Assembly: GCA_009778475.1 (NCBI GenBank)
Contig: WRJS01000009.1
Span: 1-51,810, forward strand
Length of the DNA stretch: 51,810 nucleotides
Reading direction: 5' to 3'
DNA from: Kiritimatiellota bacterium
Lineage (GTDB): Bacteria; Verrucomicrobiota; Kiritimatiellia; RFP12; UBA1067
Under the pieces are notes generated by a model that was not told the origin of the DNA, searched no databases, and saw nothing but the letters and a program-made list of their open reading frames with translations. Shown here piece after piece: positions 1 to 9,082 of this stretch. The first letter of the stretch is position 1, and the number at the start of each line of letters is the position of its first letter. The position numbers were made by a program, and so were the translations under genes.

Positions 1-653
1 CCCTGGTGGGGCGCCCCCCGCCGCTCCGGCGGCATCTCCGCCCGCTCCGCCGCGTAGATCACGCCCAGCAGCAGCCCCGCCGCCGTCACCCCCGTCAGCA
101 GCGTCGTCCACAGCAGCCTCGGCGCCACGTTCGCCGCGAACATCATGCACAGCGCCGTCGGCGCCAGCACCATCGCCGTGCCCAGGTCCGGCTGCATCAG
201 GATCAGCCCCGCCGGGACGCCCACCAGCGCCCCCGTCAGGAAGAACGCCCGCGCGCCGCGCCACACGCCCCGCCGCCCGTACAGCCACGCCAGCACCATG
301 ATGATGCCCAGTTTCGCCACCTCCGACGGCTGGATGCCGAACAGCCACCGCCGCGCGCCCATGGTCTCCTCGCCGATGAGCAGCACCAGCACCAGCAGCC
401 CCAGCGTCCCCGCGTACGCCAGCCAGCCCCACTTCAGCACACGGCGGTAATCCACGCACGCCAGCGCCGCATACGCAAACAGCCCCAGCACCCCCGCCAC
501 CGCGTGGTCCAGGTACTGCACCTGTATCCTCGCGCTCTCGCGCACCGAGCACGAGCTGTAGATGAACAGCACCCCGACGGCAATCAGCGCCATCATGCAC
601 GCGAACAGCAGCGGGTTGAACAGGCGCAGGCGCGCGAATGCCTTCTTGAGCAT
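1..653 (-). CDS. rodA: RodA/FtsW/SpoVE-family peptidoglycan glycosyltransferase, 3' end cut by window edge
   Basis: SEDS-family membrane glycosyltransferase that polymerises lipid II during cell elongation together with PBP2. The visible 217 codons begin MLKKAFARLRLFNPLLF and contain several hydrophobic segments, the family motif GARRWLFGIQPSEVAKLG and the QPDLGTA motif, all classic RodA. The start ATG overlaps the PBP2 stop by one base (TGATG), so the two are translationally coupled at the end of the mre operon. The C-terminal part lies beyond base 1. The family assignment is firm; RodA rather than FtsW rests on the neighbouring PBP2 and mreBCD genes. Confidence 0.93.
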   Translation of the reverse strand, partial: MLKKAFARLRLFNPLLFACMMALIAVGVLFIYSSCSVRESARIQVQYLDHAVAGVLGLFAYAALACVDYRRVLKWGWLAYAGTLGLLVLVLLIGEETMGARRWLFGIQPSEVAKLGIIMVLAWLYGRRGVWRGARAFFLTGALVGVPAGLILMQPDLGTAMVLAPTALCMMFAANVAPRLLWTTLLTGVTAAGLLLGVIYAAERAEMPPERRGAPHQ

Positions 654-2515
654 CAGTCGCCCCTCACCTGTTCCGGCGGCACCGCCTCCGCGCCGCCCTC
701 CGCCTCGCCGAACACCGCCAGCAGCACCTCGCGCACCATCGGCGCGACCGTCTGCCCGCCCGACATCCCGTCCTCCACCACGATCGCCACCGCCACGCGC
801 GGCGCCTCCGACGGCGCGAACGCCGTCACCCACACATTCTTCTGCCGCCGCCCCCGCACGTCCACCTCCGCCGTCCCCGTCTTCGCCGACACCTGCGTCC
901 CGCGCAGCTGCACGCGCCGCCCCGTGCCCTGCGCCGCCACGTCGCGCATCCCCTCATGCACCGCCGCCACCGCCGCCGGCGCCCACGCGATCGTGCGGAT
1001 GACCTCCGGCCCGCCCTCCGGCCGCACGAGGTGCGGGCGGTACAGCGTCCCCCCGTTCGCGATCGTCGCCGTCAGCACCGCCATCTGCAGCGGCGTCGTC
1101 ACCAGCATCCCCTGCCCGATGGCGATCTGGCACGTGTCGCCCGGCCGCCACCGGTCGCGCCGCGCCTGCCGCTTCCACGCGTCCGTCGGCAGCAGCCCCG
1201 GGTTCTCCGCCGGCAGGTCGATGCCCAGCCGCGCGCCCAGCCCCAGCTGCCGCGCCTGCTCATAAATCGCGCCATAGCCGATCGCGTTGCCGATGTTGCA
1301 GAAATAGCAGTTGCACGACTGCTCGATCGCCTTCCGCAGCGCGACGCCCCCGTGCCCGTACGTGTTCCAGCACCGCAGCCGCATGCTGCCCATCTCGAAC
1401 GCGCCGTGGCACACATACTCATCCGCCGGAGAGAACCCCGGGTGCGCCAGCGCCGCCATCGCCGTCACCGGCTTGAACGTGCTGCCCGGCGCGTAGCGCC
1501 CCTGCACCGCGCGGTTGAAGAGCGGCACCGCCTCATCCTCGTTCAGCCGCGCCCACAGGTCCGGCGGGATCCTCGGCAGGAAATCGTTCGGGTCGAACGC
1601 CGGCGCGCTCGCCATCGCCAGCACCTCCCCGTTGCGCGGGTCCACCACCACCCCCGCGCCGCGCAGCCCCTGCAGCGCGCGCTCCAGCGCAAGCTGCACC
1701 CGCACGTCCAGCGTCAGCCGCAGGTCACCGCCCGCCTCCGCCTCCCGCCCCTGCCACGTCGCGTGCTTGTAGCCCCGCGCGTCCACCCGTATCAGCTGCT
1801 CGCCCAGCCGCCCCATCAGCAGGTCGTTATAGACCCGCTCCACGCCCTCCACGCCCAGCATCTCCGGCAGGTAGAAATGCGCCCGCTCGATGCTGTTCGT
1901 GCCGAACCGCTCCACCAGCACCGGGTCCGGGCCGCCCCCCGCGCGCTTCTGCGGGCGGTCGCGCCGCACATACCCCAGCGCGTGCGCCGCCAGCGCCCCC
2001 TGCGGGTACGACCGCTCCGGCTGCACGTACACGTCCACGCCCCGGAACTCCTCCGCCCGCTCCGCCCACCGCGCCAGCGTCACCTCGTCCACGTCCCGCC
2101 ACGCCAGCAGCGGCATCGGCAGGCTGCGGATGACGTGGTTCGACACCGCCGCGTGCGAAATCGCCCGCGGGATGCCCAGCGCCGCCGCCAGGCGGTCGAT
2201 GTCCTCGTTCACCGCGTTGATGGTGTTGACCCACCTGCCCCGCTGCTGCAGCTCCTCCACGTAATACGCGATGCAATAACTCGCGCGGTTCTCCGCCAGG
2301 CACACCCCGTTGCGGTCAAAGATGCGCCCCCGCGGCCCCGGCACCTGCACCCTGCGGATGCTCTGCCGCGCCTGGTCCCGCGTGAAGTCCGACGTCTGCA
2401 CCACCTGCACCTGATGCAGCGCCCGCGCCAGGAACACCACCGCCGCGCCAAACGCCGCCGCCAGCAGCGCCATGCGCCACCCGTCCGTCAGCCGCTCTCC
2501 CGCGTAATGCTCCAT
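653..2515 (-). CDS. mrdA: Penicillin-binding protein 2, elongation-specific transpeptidase
   Basis: Class B penicillin-binding protein of 620 residues that crosslinks peptidoglycan in the rod complex. One N-terminal membrane segment (about 15-32) is followed by the dimerisation domain (PGPRGRIFDRNG at 59-70). The transpeptidase domain has all three catalytic motifs: STFK at 345-348, SCN at 400-402 and KTG at 545-547. Length is usual for PBP2. The ATG is preceded by a purine-rich GGAGCGGGGCGG stretch. It overlaps rodA by one base and lies about 315 bp downstream of mreD, with a repeat-filled spacer between. Confidence 0.95.
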   Translation of the reverse strand: MEHYAGERLTDGWRMALLAAAFGAAVVFLARALHQVQVVQTSDFTRDQARQSIRRVQVPGPRGRIFDRNGVCLAENRASYCIAYYVEELQQRGRWVNTINAVNEDIDRLAAALGIPRAISHAAVSNHVIRSLPMPLLAWRDVDEVTLARWAERAEEFRGVDVYVQPERSYPQGALAAHALGYVRRDRPQKRAGGGPDPVLVERFGTNSIERAHFYLPEMLGVEGVERVYNDLLMGRLGEQLIRVDARGYKHATWQGREAEAGGDLRLTLDVRVQLALERALQGLRGAGVVVDPRNGEVLAMASAPAFDPNDFLPRIPPDLWARLNEDEAVPLFNRAVQGRYAPGSTFKPVTAMAALAHPGFSPADEYVCHGAFEMGSMRLRCWNTYGHGGVALRKAIEQSCNCYFCNIGNAIGYGAIYEQARQLGLGARLGIDLPAENPGLLPTDAWKRQARRDRWRPGDTCQIAIGQGMLVTTPLQMAVLTATIANGGTLYRPHLVRPEGGPEVIRTIAWAPAAVAAVHEGMRDVAAQGTGRRVQLRGTQVSAKTGTAEVDVRGRRQKNVWVTAFAPSEAPRVAVAIVVEDGMSGGQTVAPMVREVLLAVFGEAEGGAEAVPPEQVRGD

Positions 2516-2829
2516 TGATTACCGCCCCGCTCCAGTTCAATTAGGAATGAGAAATTAGGAATTAGGAATTAGGAATCATGGCTTTAAAACCGCTCTCCCG
2601 CCTCCAAAACGAAAGAACCCCGTCAATCCGCAAAATCCTGTCAATCCTGTCAAAAAAAACATCATCCCCTTGCCCCCATTCCTATGTCGCTCCGCTCCGG
2701 TGCAATTAGGAATCATGGCTTTAAAACCATAATCCGTAAAATCCTGTTAATCCTGTCAAAAAAAACATCATCCCCGTGTTCCCATTCCTAATTCCCGATT
2801 CCCCATTCCCGATTCCTAATTTCTAATTC
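2516..2829. repeat. Repeat-filled spacer between mreD and PBP2
   Basis: No gene is seen here. An imperfect direct repeat runs from about 2571-2680 and again from 2708-2786: both copies contain AGGAATCATGGCTTTAAAAC followed by an AATCCTGT-rich block ending AAAAAACATCATCCCC, with some 30 bp missing from the second. Short AATTAGGAATT / CCTAATTCC tandem units flank both copies (2538-2576 and 2788-2848). The spacer interrupts an otherwise compact operon. The AATCCTGTCA motif recurs in other spacers (about 5650 and 15110-15240). Confidence 0.75.
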
Positions 2830-3342
2830 CTAATTCCTAATTCCTACGCGTCCACTGTTCACGGTGGCATCCAAAAGCCCCATCGCCAAGAACACGAGGC
2901 CCCCGGCCGCCAGCCCCGCCGCCGCCCCCGCCGCCGCCAGCACCGCCATCTCCAGCGAGAGCGCCGCCACCCCCGAGCCGCCCGCCCACGCGCGCATCCA
3001 CACCTGCTGCACCGCCCCCGCCACGCCCATCAGCGCCACGCCCTGCACCGCCGCCTCCTCCCCGAACACCTTGCGCACCAGCCGCGCCGCCACATACAGC
3101 AGCGCCAGGAGCAGGCACGTCCCGCCCTGCGGCAGCCCCCCCAGCGCATCCGTCAGCATCCCCGCCCACACCCCCGCCGCCGCCGCCGCCAGCACCGGCT
3201 TCGTCAGCGCGTAATACAGCGCCACCGCCGTCAGGAACGGCCACTTCACCGGCACCAGCCGCGTCGCCGGCACCAGGTCCTGCGCCGCCGCCGCCCCCAG
3301 CACCGCCACCGCCCCCAGCACCACATTCACGTCAACGCGCAT
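2830..3342 (-). CDS. mreD: Rod shape-determining protein MreD
   Basis: Small integral membrane protein (170 residues from the chosen start) of the elongation complex. It is almost entirely hydrophobic, with about five or six predicted membrane segments and little else, as usual for MreD; identification leans on its place between mreC and mrdA. I start at the ATG at 3342 (MRVDVNVVLGAV). A longer in-frame start at 3384 would add METDNHPSLRGGRV, which is only translation of a dispersed palindromic repeat. The last codons (GIRN, stop) are read from the tandem AATTAGGAATT repeat, which supplies the stop codon. Confidence 0.82.
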   Translation of the reverse strand: MRVDVNVVLGAVAVLGAAAAQDLVPATRLVPVKWPFLTAVALYYALTKPVLAAAAAGVWAGMLTDALGGLPQGGTCLLLALLYVAARLVRKVFGEEAAVQGVALMGVAGAVQQVWMRAWAGGSGVAALSLEMAVLAAAGAAAGLAAGGLVFLAMGLLDATVNSGRVGIRN

Positions 3343-3356
3343 CACCCGCCCCCCCC

Positions 3357-3425
3357 GTAGAGACGGATGATTATCCGTCTCCACGTGTCATTGCCTTCGG
3401 GAGACGGATAATCATCCGTCTCTAC
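3357..3425. repeat. Two copies of 25-28 bp palindromic element A upstream of mreD
   Basis: Copies at 3357-3384 and 3401-3425. Each is a near-perfect palindrome with arms GAGACGGAT and ATCCGTCTC around a short centre. The two copies are in opposite orientation (centre GAT versus AATC). The same element occurs three times inside the coding sequence at 15430-19224. Confidence 0.9.
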
Positions 3426-3450
3426 GCCCGCCCCCCAGAGCGCACCCCAC

Positions 3451-3499
3451 TTGGACATTGGATATTCCGTGTTGAATATTGGATATTGGATATTCATTG
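3451..3499. repeat. Tandem GGATATTGGATATT repeat between mreC and mreD
   Basis: Degenerate tandem of TTGGATATT units. It overlaps the last codons of mreC. The complement (AACATCCAATATCCAA) recurs at the 3' end of panB near 45961-45999. Confidence 0.75.
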
Positions 3500-4345
3500 C
3501 GCCCCGCCCCCCGAAAGGATGAACACGTCCCGCAGCGCCGCGAAATCCACGGCCGGGATGACCTCCGCCTCGCGCGAAAGCCCGTTCGCCTCCAGCGCGC
3601 TCCCCAGCACATACCCCGCCGTCAGGCCCCTCGGGAACGCCCCCCCCAGCCCCGACGTCATCACGCGCGTGCGCGGCGCGGGCTCGAACTCACGCGCCAT
3701 GTACCGCAGCCTCAGCGGCTCCACCACATACAGCAGCGCCAGCCGCGCGTCCGCCCCCGGCCGCGCCACGCCCCCCCCGGACAGGATGCCCCGCACCGTC
3801 CCCACGCCCTCGTCCGCCGGGAGGTCCAGCTCGCACGCCACGCGGCTGTTCAGGTCCGTCACCAGCAACACCTCGCAGGTGTGCGGCGCCACGTCCGACA
3901 CCCTCCCCACAAGCCCCTCCTGCGCCAGCACCAGGTCCCCCTTGCGCACCCCGTGCAGCGAGCCCTTGCCCGCATGGATCGTCTGCCGCACCGCCGACGT
4001 GCCCCCGCGCGACACCACCGCCGCCGCCGTCCACCGCGCGCGCACCGGCGGCGCATACTCCAGCAGCCCCCGCAGGCGCGCCACCTCCGCCTCCAGCGCC
4101 CGCGCCTCCTCCGCCGCCAGCCGGAGCCGCGCCAGGTCATGCTCCAGCCGCGCGTTGCGCGCCGCCTCGCTCGCACGGGAAAAGGCCGCCCTCGCGCGCA
4201 CCCCGACCTTCCGGTCAAGCCACACCCAGGCGTTAGAGAAAGGATAGACCGCCTCGCGCGCAAACGTGCGCACGCCGCTGTGGAGGAACAGCATTGCCCC
4301 CACCGACACCAGCACAAAACCTATCTTCAATTTCGACTGTTTCAC
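3494..4345 (-). CDS. mreC: Rod shape-determining protein MreC
   Basis: Periplasmic scaffold of the elongasome, anchored by one N-terminal membrane helix (about residues 8-24, IGFVLVSVGAMLFLHSG). A coiled-coil rich in Arg, Ala and Glu follows (about 45-90), then the two beta-barrel MreC core, with characteristic stretches such as AGKGSLHGVRKGDLVLAQEG and LVTDLNSRVACEL. I favour the GTG at 4345 (KQSKLKIGF), which has GGGGGAG upstream; another GTG at 4396 would add 17 residues and has a weaker ribosome site. Lies about 70 bp downstream of mreB and is read in the same direction. Confidence 0.9.
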   Translation of the reverse strand: MKQSKLKIGFVLVSVGAMLFLHSGVRTFAREAVYPFSNAWVWLDRKVGVRARAAFSRASEAARNARLEHDLARLRLAAEEARALEAEVARLRGLLEYAPPVRARWTAAAVVSRGGTSAVRQTIHAGKGSLHGVRKGDLVLAQEGLVGRVSDVAPHTCEVLLVTDLNSRVACELDLPADEGVGTVRGILSGGGVARPGADARLALLYVVEPLRLRYMAREFEPAPRTRVMTSGLGGAFPRGLTAGYVLGSALEANGLSREAEVIPAVDFAALRDVFILSGGGAQ

Positions 4346-4417
4346 CCCGGGACGCTCCCCCGCCTTTTCGGGTAGAGACCGGGCCAGCAGCCGCACCGGA
4401 AACCCATATCAATCACG

Positions 4418-5783
<1,366 letters not shown>

Positions 5784-5814
5784 TTGGCATTCCGTTCTGC
5801 CTTTGTGCTATACT
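5784..5814 (+). promoter_or_regulatory. Probable sigma70-type promoter of kdsA
   Basis: TTGGCA at 5784-5789 and TATACT at 5809-5814 with a 19-bp spacer; TGC directly before TATACT makes an extended -10, which can offset the long spacer. The start would lie some 30 bp before the kdsA ATG, leaving room for its AAGAGAGG ribosome site at 5841. Confidence 0.55.
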
Positions 5815-5853
5815 GTCCCCTGCGTACAAAAATGGAAACCAAGAGAGGCATGC

Positions 5854-6675
5854 ATGAGTGTTAAGGTTGGCAAGGCGGTTTTCGGTGGGAGGCGGCTGGT
5901 GTTCATCGCCGGGCCGTGCGTGATTGAGTCGGTCGAAAGCACGATGGACCTGGCGGCGCGGCTGGTGAGGCTGGCGCATGAGCTGGACGTGCCGTTCGTG
6001 TTCAAGGCGTCGTTCGACAAGGCGAACCGCACGTCCGGGGACGCGTACCGCGGGCCGGGGATATTGGAGGGGCTGGAGATCCTGAAGGAGGTGCGCGACC
6101 GCTTCGGCGTGCCGGTGCTGACGGACATCCATGAGGCGTGGCAGGCGGGGTTCGCGGCGGACGCGGTGGACATCCTCCAGATCCCCGCGTTCCTGTGCCG
6201 CCAGACGGACCTGGTCGTGGCGGCGGCGGAGACGGGCAAGGCCGTGAACGTGAAGAAGGCGCAGTTCCTCGCGCCGGAGGACATGGCGAACGTCATCGCG
6301 AAAATCGAGGCGGCGGGGAACACGAAGATCATCCTGACGGAGCGCGGCGCGAGCTTCGGGTACAACAACCTCGTGGCGGACATGCGGAGCCTGCTGGTGA
6401 TGCGGGCGTTCGGCTACCCCGTGGTGTTCGACGCGACGCACAGCGTGCAGCGCCCCGGCGGCGCGGGCAAGGAGAGCGGCGGCGACGGGCGGTGGGCGCC
6501 CGCGCTGGCGCGCGCGGCGGTGGCGACGGGCGTGGACGGGGTGTTCATGGAGACGCACGTGAACCCGGCGGAGGCGTTGTCGGACAAGGCGAACGCGATC
6601 GCGCTCAAGGACCTGAAGCGCGTGTGGCAGACGCTGGTCGCGATCCACGGGGTCGTGGGGCGGGTGGCGAATTAG
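5854..6675 (+). CDS. kdsA: 3-deoxy-8-phosphooctulonate (KDO-8-P) synthase
   Basis: Condenses phosphoenolpyruvate with arabinose 5-phosphate to give KDO 8-phosphate, precursor of the LPS inner core. 273 residues, normal length. Family motifs: FIAGPCVIES near the N-terminus, KASFDKANRTS, QIPAFLCRQTDL, ILTERGASFGYNNLV and VFDATHSVQ. The ATG is preceded by AAGAGAGG at a good distance. It shows the organism makes LPS, agreeing with the lpt genes that follow. The stop codon TAG lies inside an AATTAGGAATT tandem repeat. Confidence 0.96.
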   Translation: MSVKVGKAVFGGRRLVFIAGPCVIESVESTMDLAARLVRLAHELDVPFVFKASFDKANRTSGDAYRGPGILEGLEILKEVRDRFGVPVLTDIHEAWQAGFAADAVDILQIPAFLCRQTDLVVAAAETGKAVNVKKAQFLAPEDMANVIAKIEAAGNTKIILTERGASFGYNNLVADMRSLLVMRAFGYPVVFDATHSVQRPGGAGKESGGDGRWAPALARAAVATGVDGVFMETHVNPAEALSDKANAIALKDLKRVWQTLVAIHGVVGRVAN

Positions 6676-6733
6676 GAATTAGTAATTAGTAATCAGGAAT
6701 TAGGAATTGGGGATCGGGAGTTAGGAGTCGGGG
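6669..6733. repeat. Tandem AATTAGGAATTAG repeat between kdsA and lptC-like gene
   Basis: Degenerate tandem of 7-9 bp units (AATTAGG, AGTAATT, GGAATTGG). It supplies the kdsA stop codon on the left. On the right its last unit, TTAGGAGTCGGGG, can act as the ribosome-binding site of the next gene. Confidence 0.85.
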
Positions 6734-7300
6734 ATGATGGGTGTTGCGCACAGGTGCGGGCGGGTGCTGAGGGGGGCGGGCGTGTGGCTCGGCCTGGCGG
6801 CGGCGTGCGCGTGTGCGCAGGAGGACGCGCCGCAGGTTTCGCGGGACGAGCGGTGGCTGGCGATGTGCGCGGTCATGGCGGAGGCGTGCGGGGCGTTGAG
6901 CGGCAAGTGGGAGGAGGCGAGCGGGGCGGCGACGACGACGCCCGTGGAGAGCCTCGTGCTGCCGCTCAACTATCACGACAAGAACCAGCGCGTGCACACG
7001 CTGCTGAAAGCGGAGAAGGCGCACCTGCTGGGCGAGGATTTCGTGTTCGCGTGGAACGTGAAGGTGGAGATGTTCCTGCCGGACGGGAAGCCGGACGGCG
7101 TGCTGACGGCGGAGGACTGCCTGCTGGACAGGGTGAACAAGCGCGGTTTCTGCCGCGGGGCGGTGGATATCCAGAAAGGGCCGGACCGGCTGAAAGGCCG
7201 CGGTATGTTCTTTTCAACGGAGGAGGATTTTATTAAACTGTTATCTGAATGCGAATTCCGCACGTTTCGCATTCCGGCAAGTTTCGGGAGGTTGAGATGA
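6734..7300 (+). CDS. LptC-like / OstA-related periplasmic LPS transport protein
   Basis: 188 residues with a signal peptide (LGLAAACACA, likely cut before QED). The C-terminal half has a short beta-strand pattern (FVFAWNVKVEMFLPDGKPDG, AEDCLLDRVNKRGFCRGAV, RLKGRGMFFST) typical of the LptC/LptA jellyroll. The stop overlaps the next gene's start by ATGA, and lptA and lptB follow. In the known system LptC links the inner-membrane ABC transporter to the LptA bridge. Family resemblance is modest on sequence alone; the assignment rests mostly on position. A cleavable signal rather than a membrane anchor would be unusual for LptC. Confidence 0.62.
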   Translation: MMGVAHRCGRVLRGAGVWLGLAAACACAQEDAPQVSRDERWLAMCAVMAEACGALSGKWEEASGAATTTPVESLVLPLNYHDKNQRVHTLLKAEKAHLLGEDFVFAWNVKVEMFLPDGKPDGVLTAEDCLLDRVNKRGFCRGAVDIQKGPDRLKGRGMFFSTEEDFIKLLSECEFRTFRIPASFGRLR

Positions 7301-7968
7301 GGAATACGGACAGGTTGATGCAGGTTGGTCTGGCGGCGGCGGGCGTGCTGCTCGTGCCGTGGCTGGCGTGCGCGCAGGCGGCGGACGCCGGGGCCAAGGC
7401 GGAGGCGGAGGCGAAGAAGAAGCCCCCGCTGGGGCTCTTCGCGAAGGACGCGAAGGCGGGCGACAAGGACGCGCCGCCGCGCGAGACCGTGATCACGGCG
7501 GACGAGATCGACGGCAGTTACAAGGAGGGCGTCGTCTTGTTCGACGGCAACGTGATGGTTGACGACGCGCAGTTCATCCTGCGGTGCGACCGCCTGATGC
7601 TGTTCATGGACGACGAGGGCCAGGAGGCGAGCCAGGTCATGGCGGTCGGCAACGTGAGCATCACGAACGAGATGCGCCACGCGACGTGCGACAAGGCCGT
7701 CTATACCAAGAAGGACGCGCAGATCGTGCTGGACGCGGAGGGCGACGACAGGTACGTGCATCTGGTGACGCAGGGCGACACGGCCGGCATGGCCAAAGGG
7801 CGGCGCGTGGTGTACTCGCTGGACACCGAGAGCGTCCGCATCATCGGGCGGCCGGGCGAGCAGGCGAGCGTCGGGGTGCCGGCGCTCGGCGGGGGGCTGA
7901 AGAACGTGGTGGACGGCGAGGGCAGGAAGCAGCCGAAGCCGGACGCGGAAAGGGAACGCCAAAAATAA
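7297..7968 (+). CDS. lptA: LptA/OstA-like periplasmic LPS bridge protein
   Basis: 223 residues. Signal peptide at about 1-26 (LAAAGVLLVPWLACAQA), then a Lys/Ala-rich linker and an OstA-type beta-jellyroll from about residue 65 to 195, with repeated strands such as VITADEIDG, VLFDGNVMVDDAQF and RCDRLMLFMD, VMAVGNVSITNE and RHATCDKAVYTKKDAQIVL. The start ATG at 7297 overlaps the previous stop and follows GGGAGG. A further in-frame ATG lies upstream at 7249 inside the preceding gene. LptA bridges LPS through the periplasm; lptB follows directly. Confidence 0.82.
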   Translation: MRNTDRLMQVGLAAAGVLLVPWLACAQAADAGAKAEAEAKKKPPLGLFAKDAKAGDKDAPPRETVITADEIDGSYKEGVVLFDGNVMVDDAQFILRCDRLMLFMDDEGQEASQVMAVGNVSITNEMRHATCDKAVYTKKDAQIVLDAEGDDRYVHLVTQGDTAGMAKGRRVVYSLDTESVRIIGRPGEQASVGVPALGGGLKNVVDGEGRKQPKPDAERERQK

Positions 7969-7975
7969 TCCGCAC

Positions 7976-8740
7976 ATGGCAGACGAAATGACAATGACGC
8001 AGCTTCCGGCCTCCGGCGGGCCGGACATACAGGCTATTAGCCTCGTGAAGCAGTACGGGGCGCGGACGGTCGTGGACGGCATCTCCATCAATGCGCGCTG
8101 CGGCGAGATCGTGGGGCTGCTCGGGCCGAACGGGGCGGGCAAGACCACGACGTTCTACATGCTGGTGGGGCTGGTGCGCCCGAACGAGGGGCAGGTGAGT
8201 TTCCGCGGCGCGGACATCACGCGGATGCCGGTCTATCGCCGGGCGCGGCTGGGCATCGGGTACCTGGCGCAGGAGGCGTCGATCTTCCGCAAGCTGACGG
8301 TGGAGGAGAACGTGCTGGCGATCCTGGAGACGCTGCCGCTGAGCCGCCCGCAGCGCATGGCCCGCGCGGAGGAGCTGCTGGGGAGCCTCGGGCTGCTGAA
8401 GGTGGCGCGGCAGCGGGCGTACACGCTCAGCGGCGGCGAGCGGCGCAAGCTGGAAATCGCGCGCGCGCTGGTGCGGCGGCCGTCGGTGCTGATGCTGGAC
8501 GAGCCGTTCAGCGGCGTGGACCCGCTGGCGGTGCACGACATTCAGGAGATCGTCCGCGGTCTGCGCGACAGGGGGCTCGGGATCATCGTGACGGACCACA
8601 ACGTGCGCGAGACGCTCTCGATCGTTGACCGCGCGTACCTGGTCTATGACGGGCAGATTTTGTGCGAGGGGACGAGCGCGTTCCTCGTGCAGGATGAGGC
8701 CGCGCGGCGGCTTTATCTCGGGGCCAATTTCAGGATGTAA
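7976..8740 (+). CDS. lptB: LPS export ABC transporter ATP-binding protein LptB
   Basis: Cytoplasmic ATPase of 254 residues that powers LPS extraction from the inner membrane. Walker A GPNGAGKTT at 50-58, Q-loop GYLAQEASIF, signature LSGGERRKLEIARAL, Walker B LMLDEPF, and the H-loop IVTDHNVRETL. The FRKLTVEEN segment and GANFRM C-terminus are typical of LptB. ATG choices at 7976 and 7988 cannot be separated because there is no clear ribosome site. The membrane partners LptF/LptG are not in this window. Confidence 0.95.
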   Translation: MADEMTMTQLPASGGPDIQAISLVKQYGARTVVDGISINARCGEIVGLLGPNGAGKTTTFYMLVGLVRPNEGQVSFRGADITRMPVYRRARLGIGYLAQEASIFRKLTVEENVLAILETLPLSRPQRMARAEELLGSLGLLKVARQRAYTLSGGERRKLEIARALVRRPSVLMLDEPFSGVDPLAVHDIQEIVRGLRDRGLGIIVTDHNVRETLSIVDRAYLVYDGQILCEGTSAFLVQDEAARRLYLGANFRM

Positions 8741-8767
8741 AAACAAACAAAAGGAAAGGAGCAGACT

Positions 8768-9082
8768 ATGCCGATAGAAATCACCGTGCGTCATGAAAAA
8801 GCCAATGAGGCCGACCGCCAGTATGCGGAGAAGCGCGCCGCCCACCTGATCGAGAAACTGAAACGGGTGGACAATGTGCGCGTGGTCCTGGACCGCCAGC
8901 GGCATTTGTTTGAGGCGGAGCTCATCGTGGAGCAGAAGGGGCATATCCTCGCGGAGGCCAAGGAACATGCGGAGTCCTCGACGGCTGCGATTGACACCGC
9001 CGTGGCGCGGGTCATGAAGCAGGTGCAGAAGGCGAAAAGCAAGCACGACAAGGCGATCGTGCATCAGCAGAAGCACGTCTAA
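8768..9082 (+). CDS. hpf: Ribosome hibernation-promoting factor (HPF/RaiA family)
   Basis: 104 residues, the short HPF form. Starts IEITVRHEKANEADRQYAEK, typical of the beta-alpha-beta-beta-beta-alpha fold that binds the 30S decoding region and inactivates idle ribosomes. A strong AAAGGAAAGGAG site precedes the ATG. The stop overlaps the hprK start (TAATG), so the two are coupled. hpf downstream of lptB is also the order in proteobacteria. Confidence 0.93.
   Translation: MPIEITVRHEKANEADRQYAEKRAAHLIEKLKRVDNVRVVLDRQRHLFEAELIVEQKGHILAEAKEHAESSTAAIDTAVARVMKQVQKAKSKHDKAIVHQQKHV

Noticed and set aside
956..2518. 520-codon plus-strand open frame over PBP2
   Set aside because: Arg/His/Pro-rich shadow; the minus strand encodes PBP2 with all catalytic motifs.
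3343..3384. Longer MreD starting METDNHPSL
   Set aside because: The extra residues come only from palindromic element A; the ATG at 3342 gives the expected MreD N-terminus.
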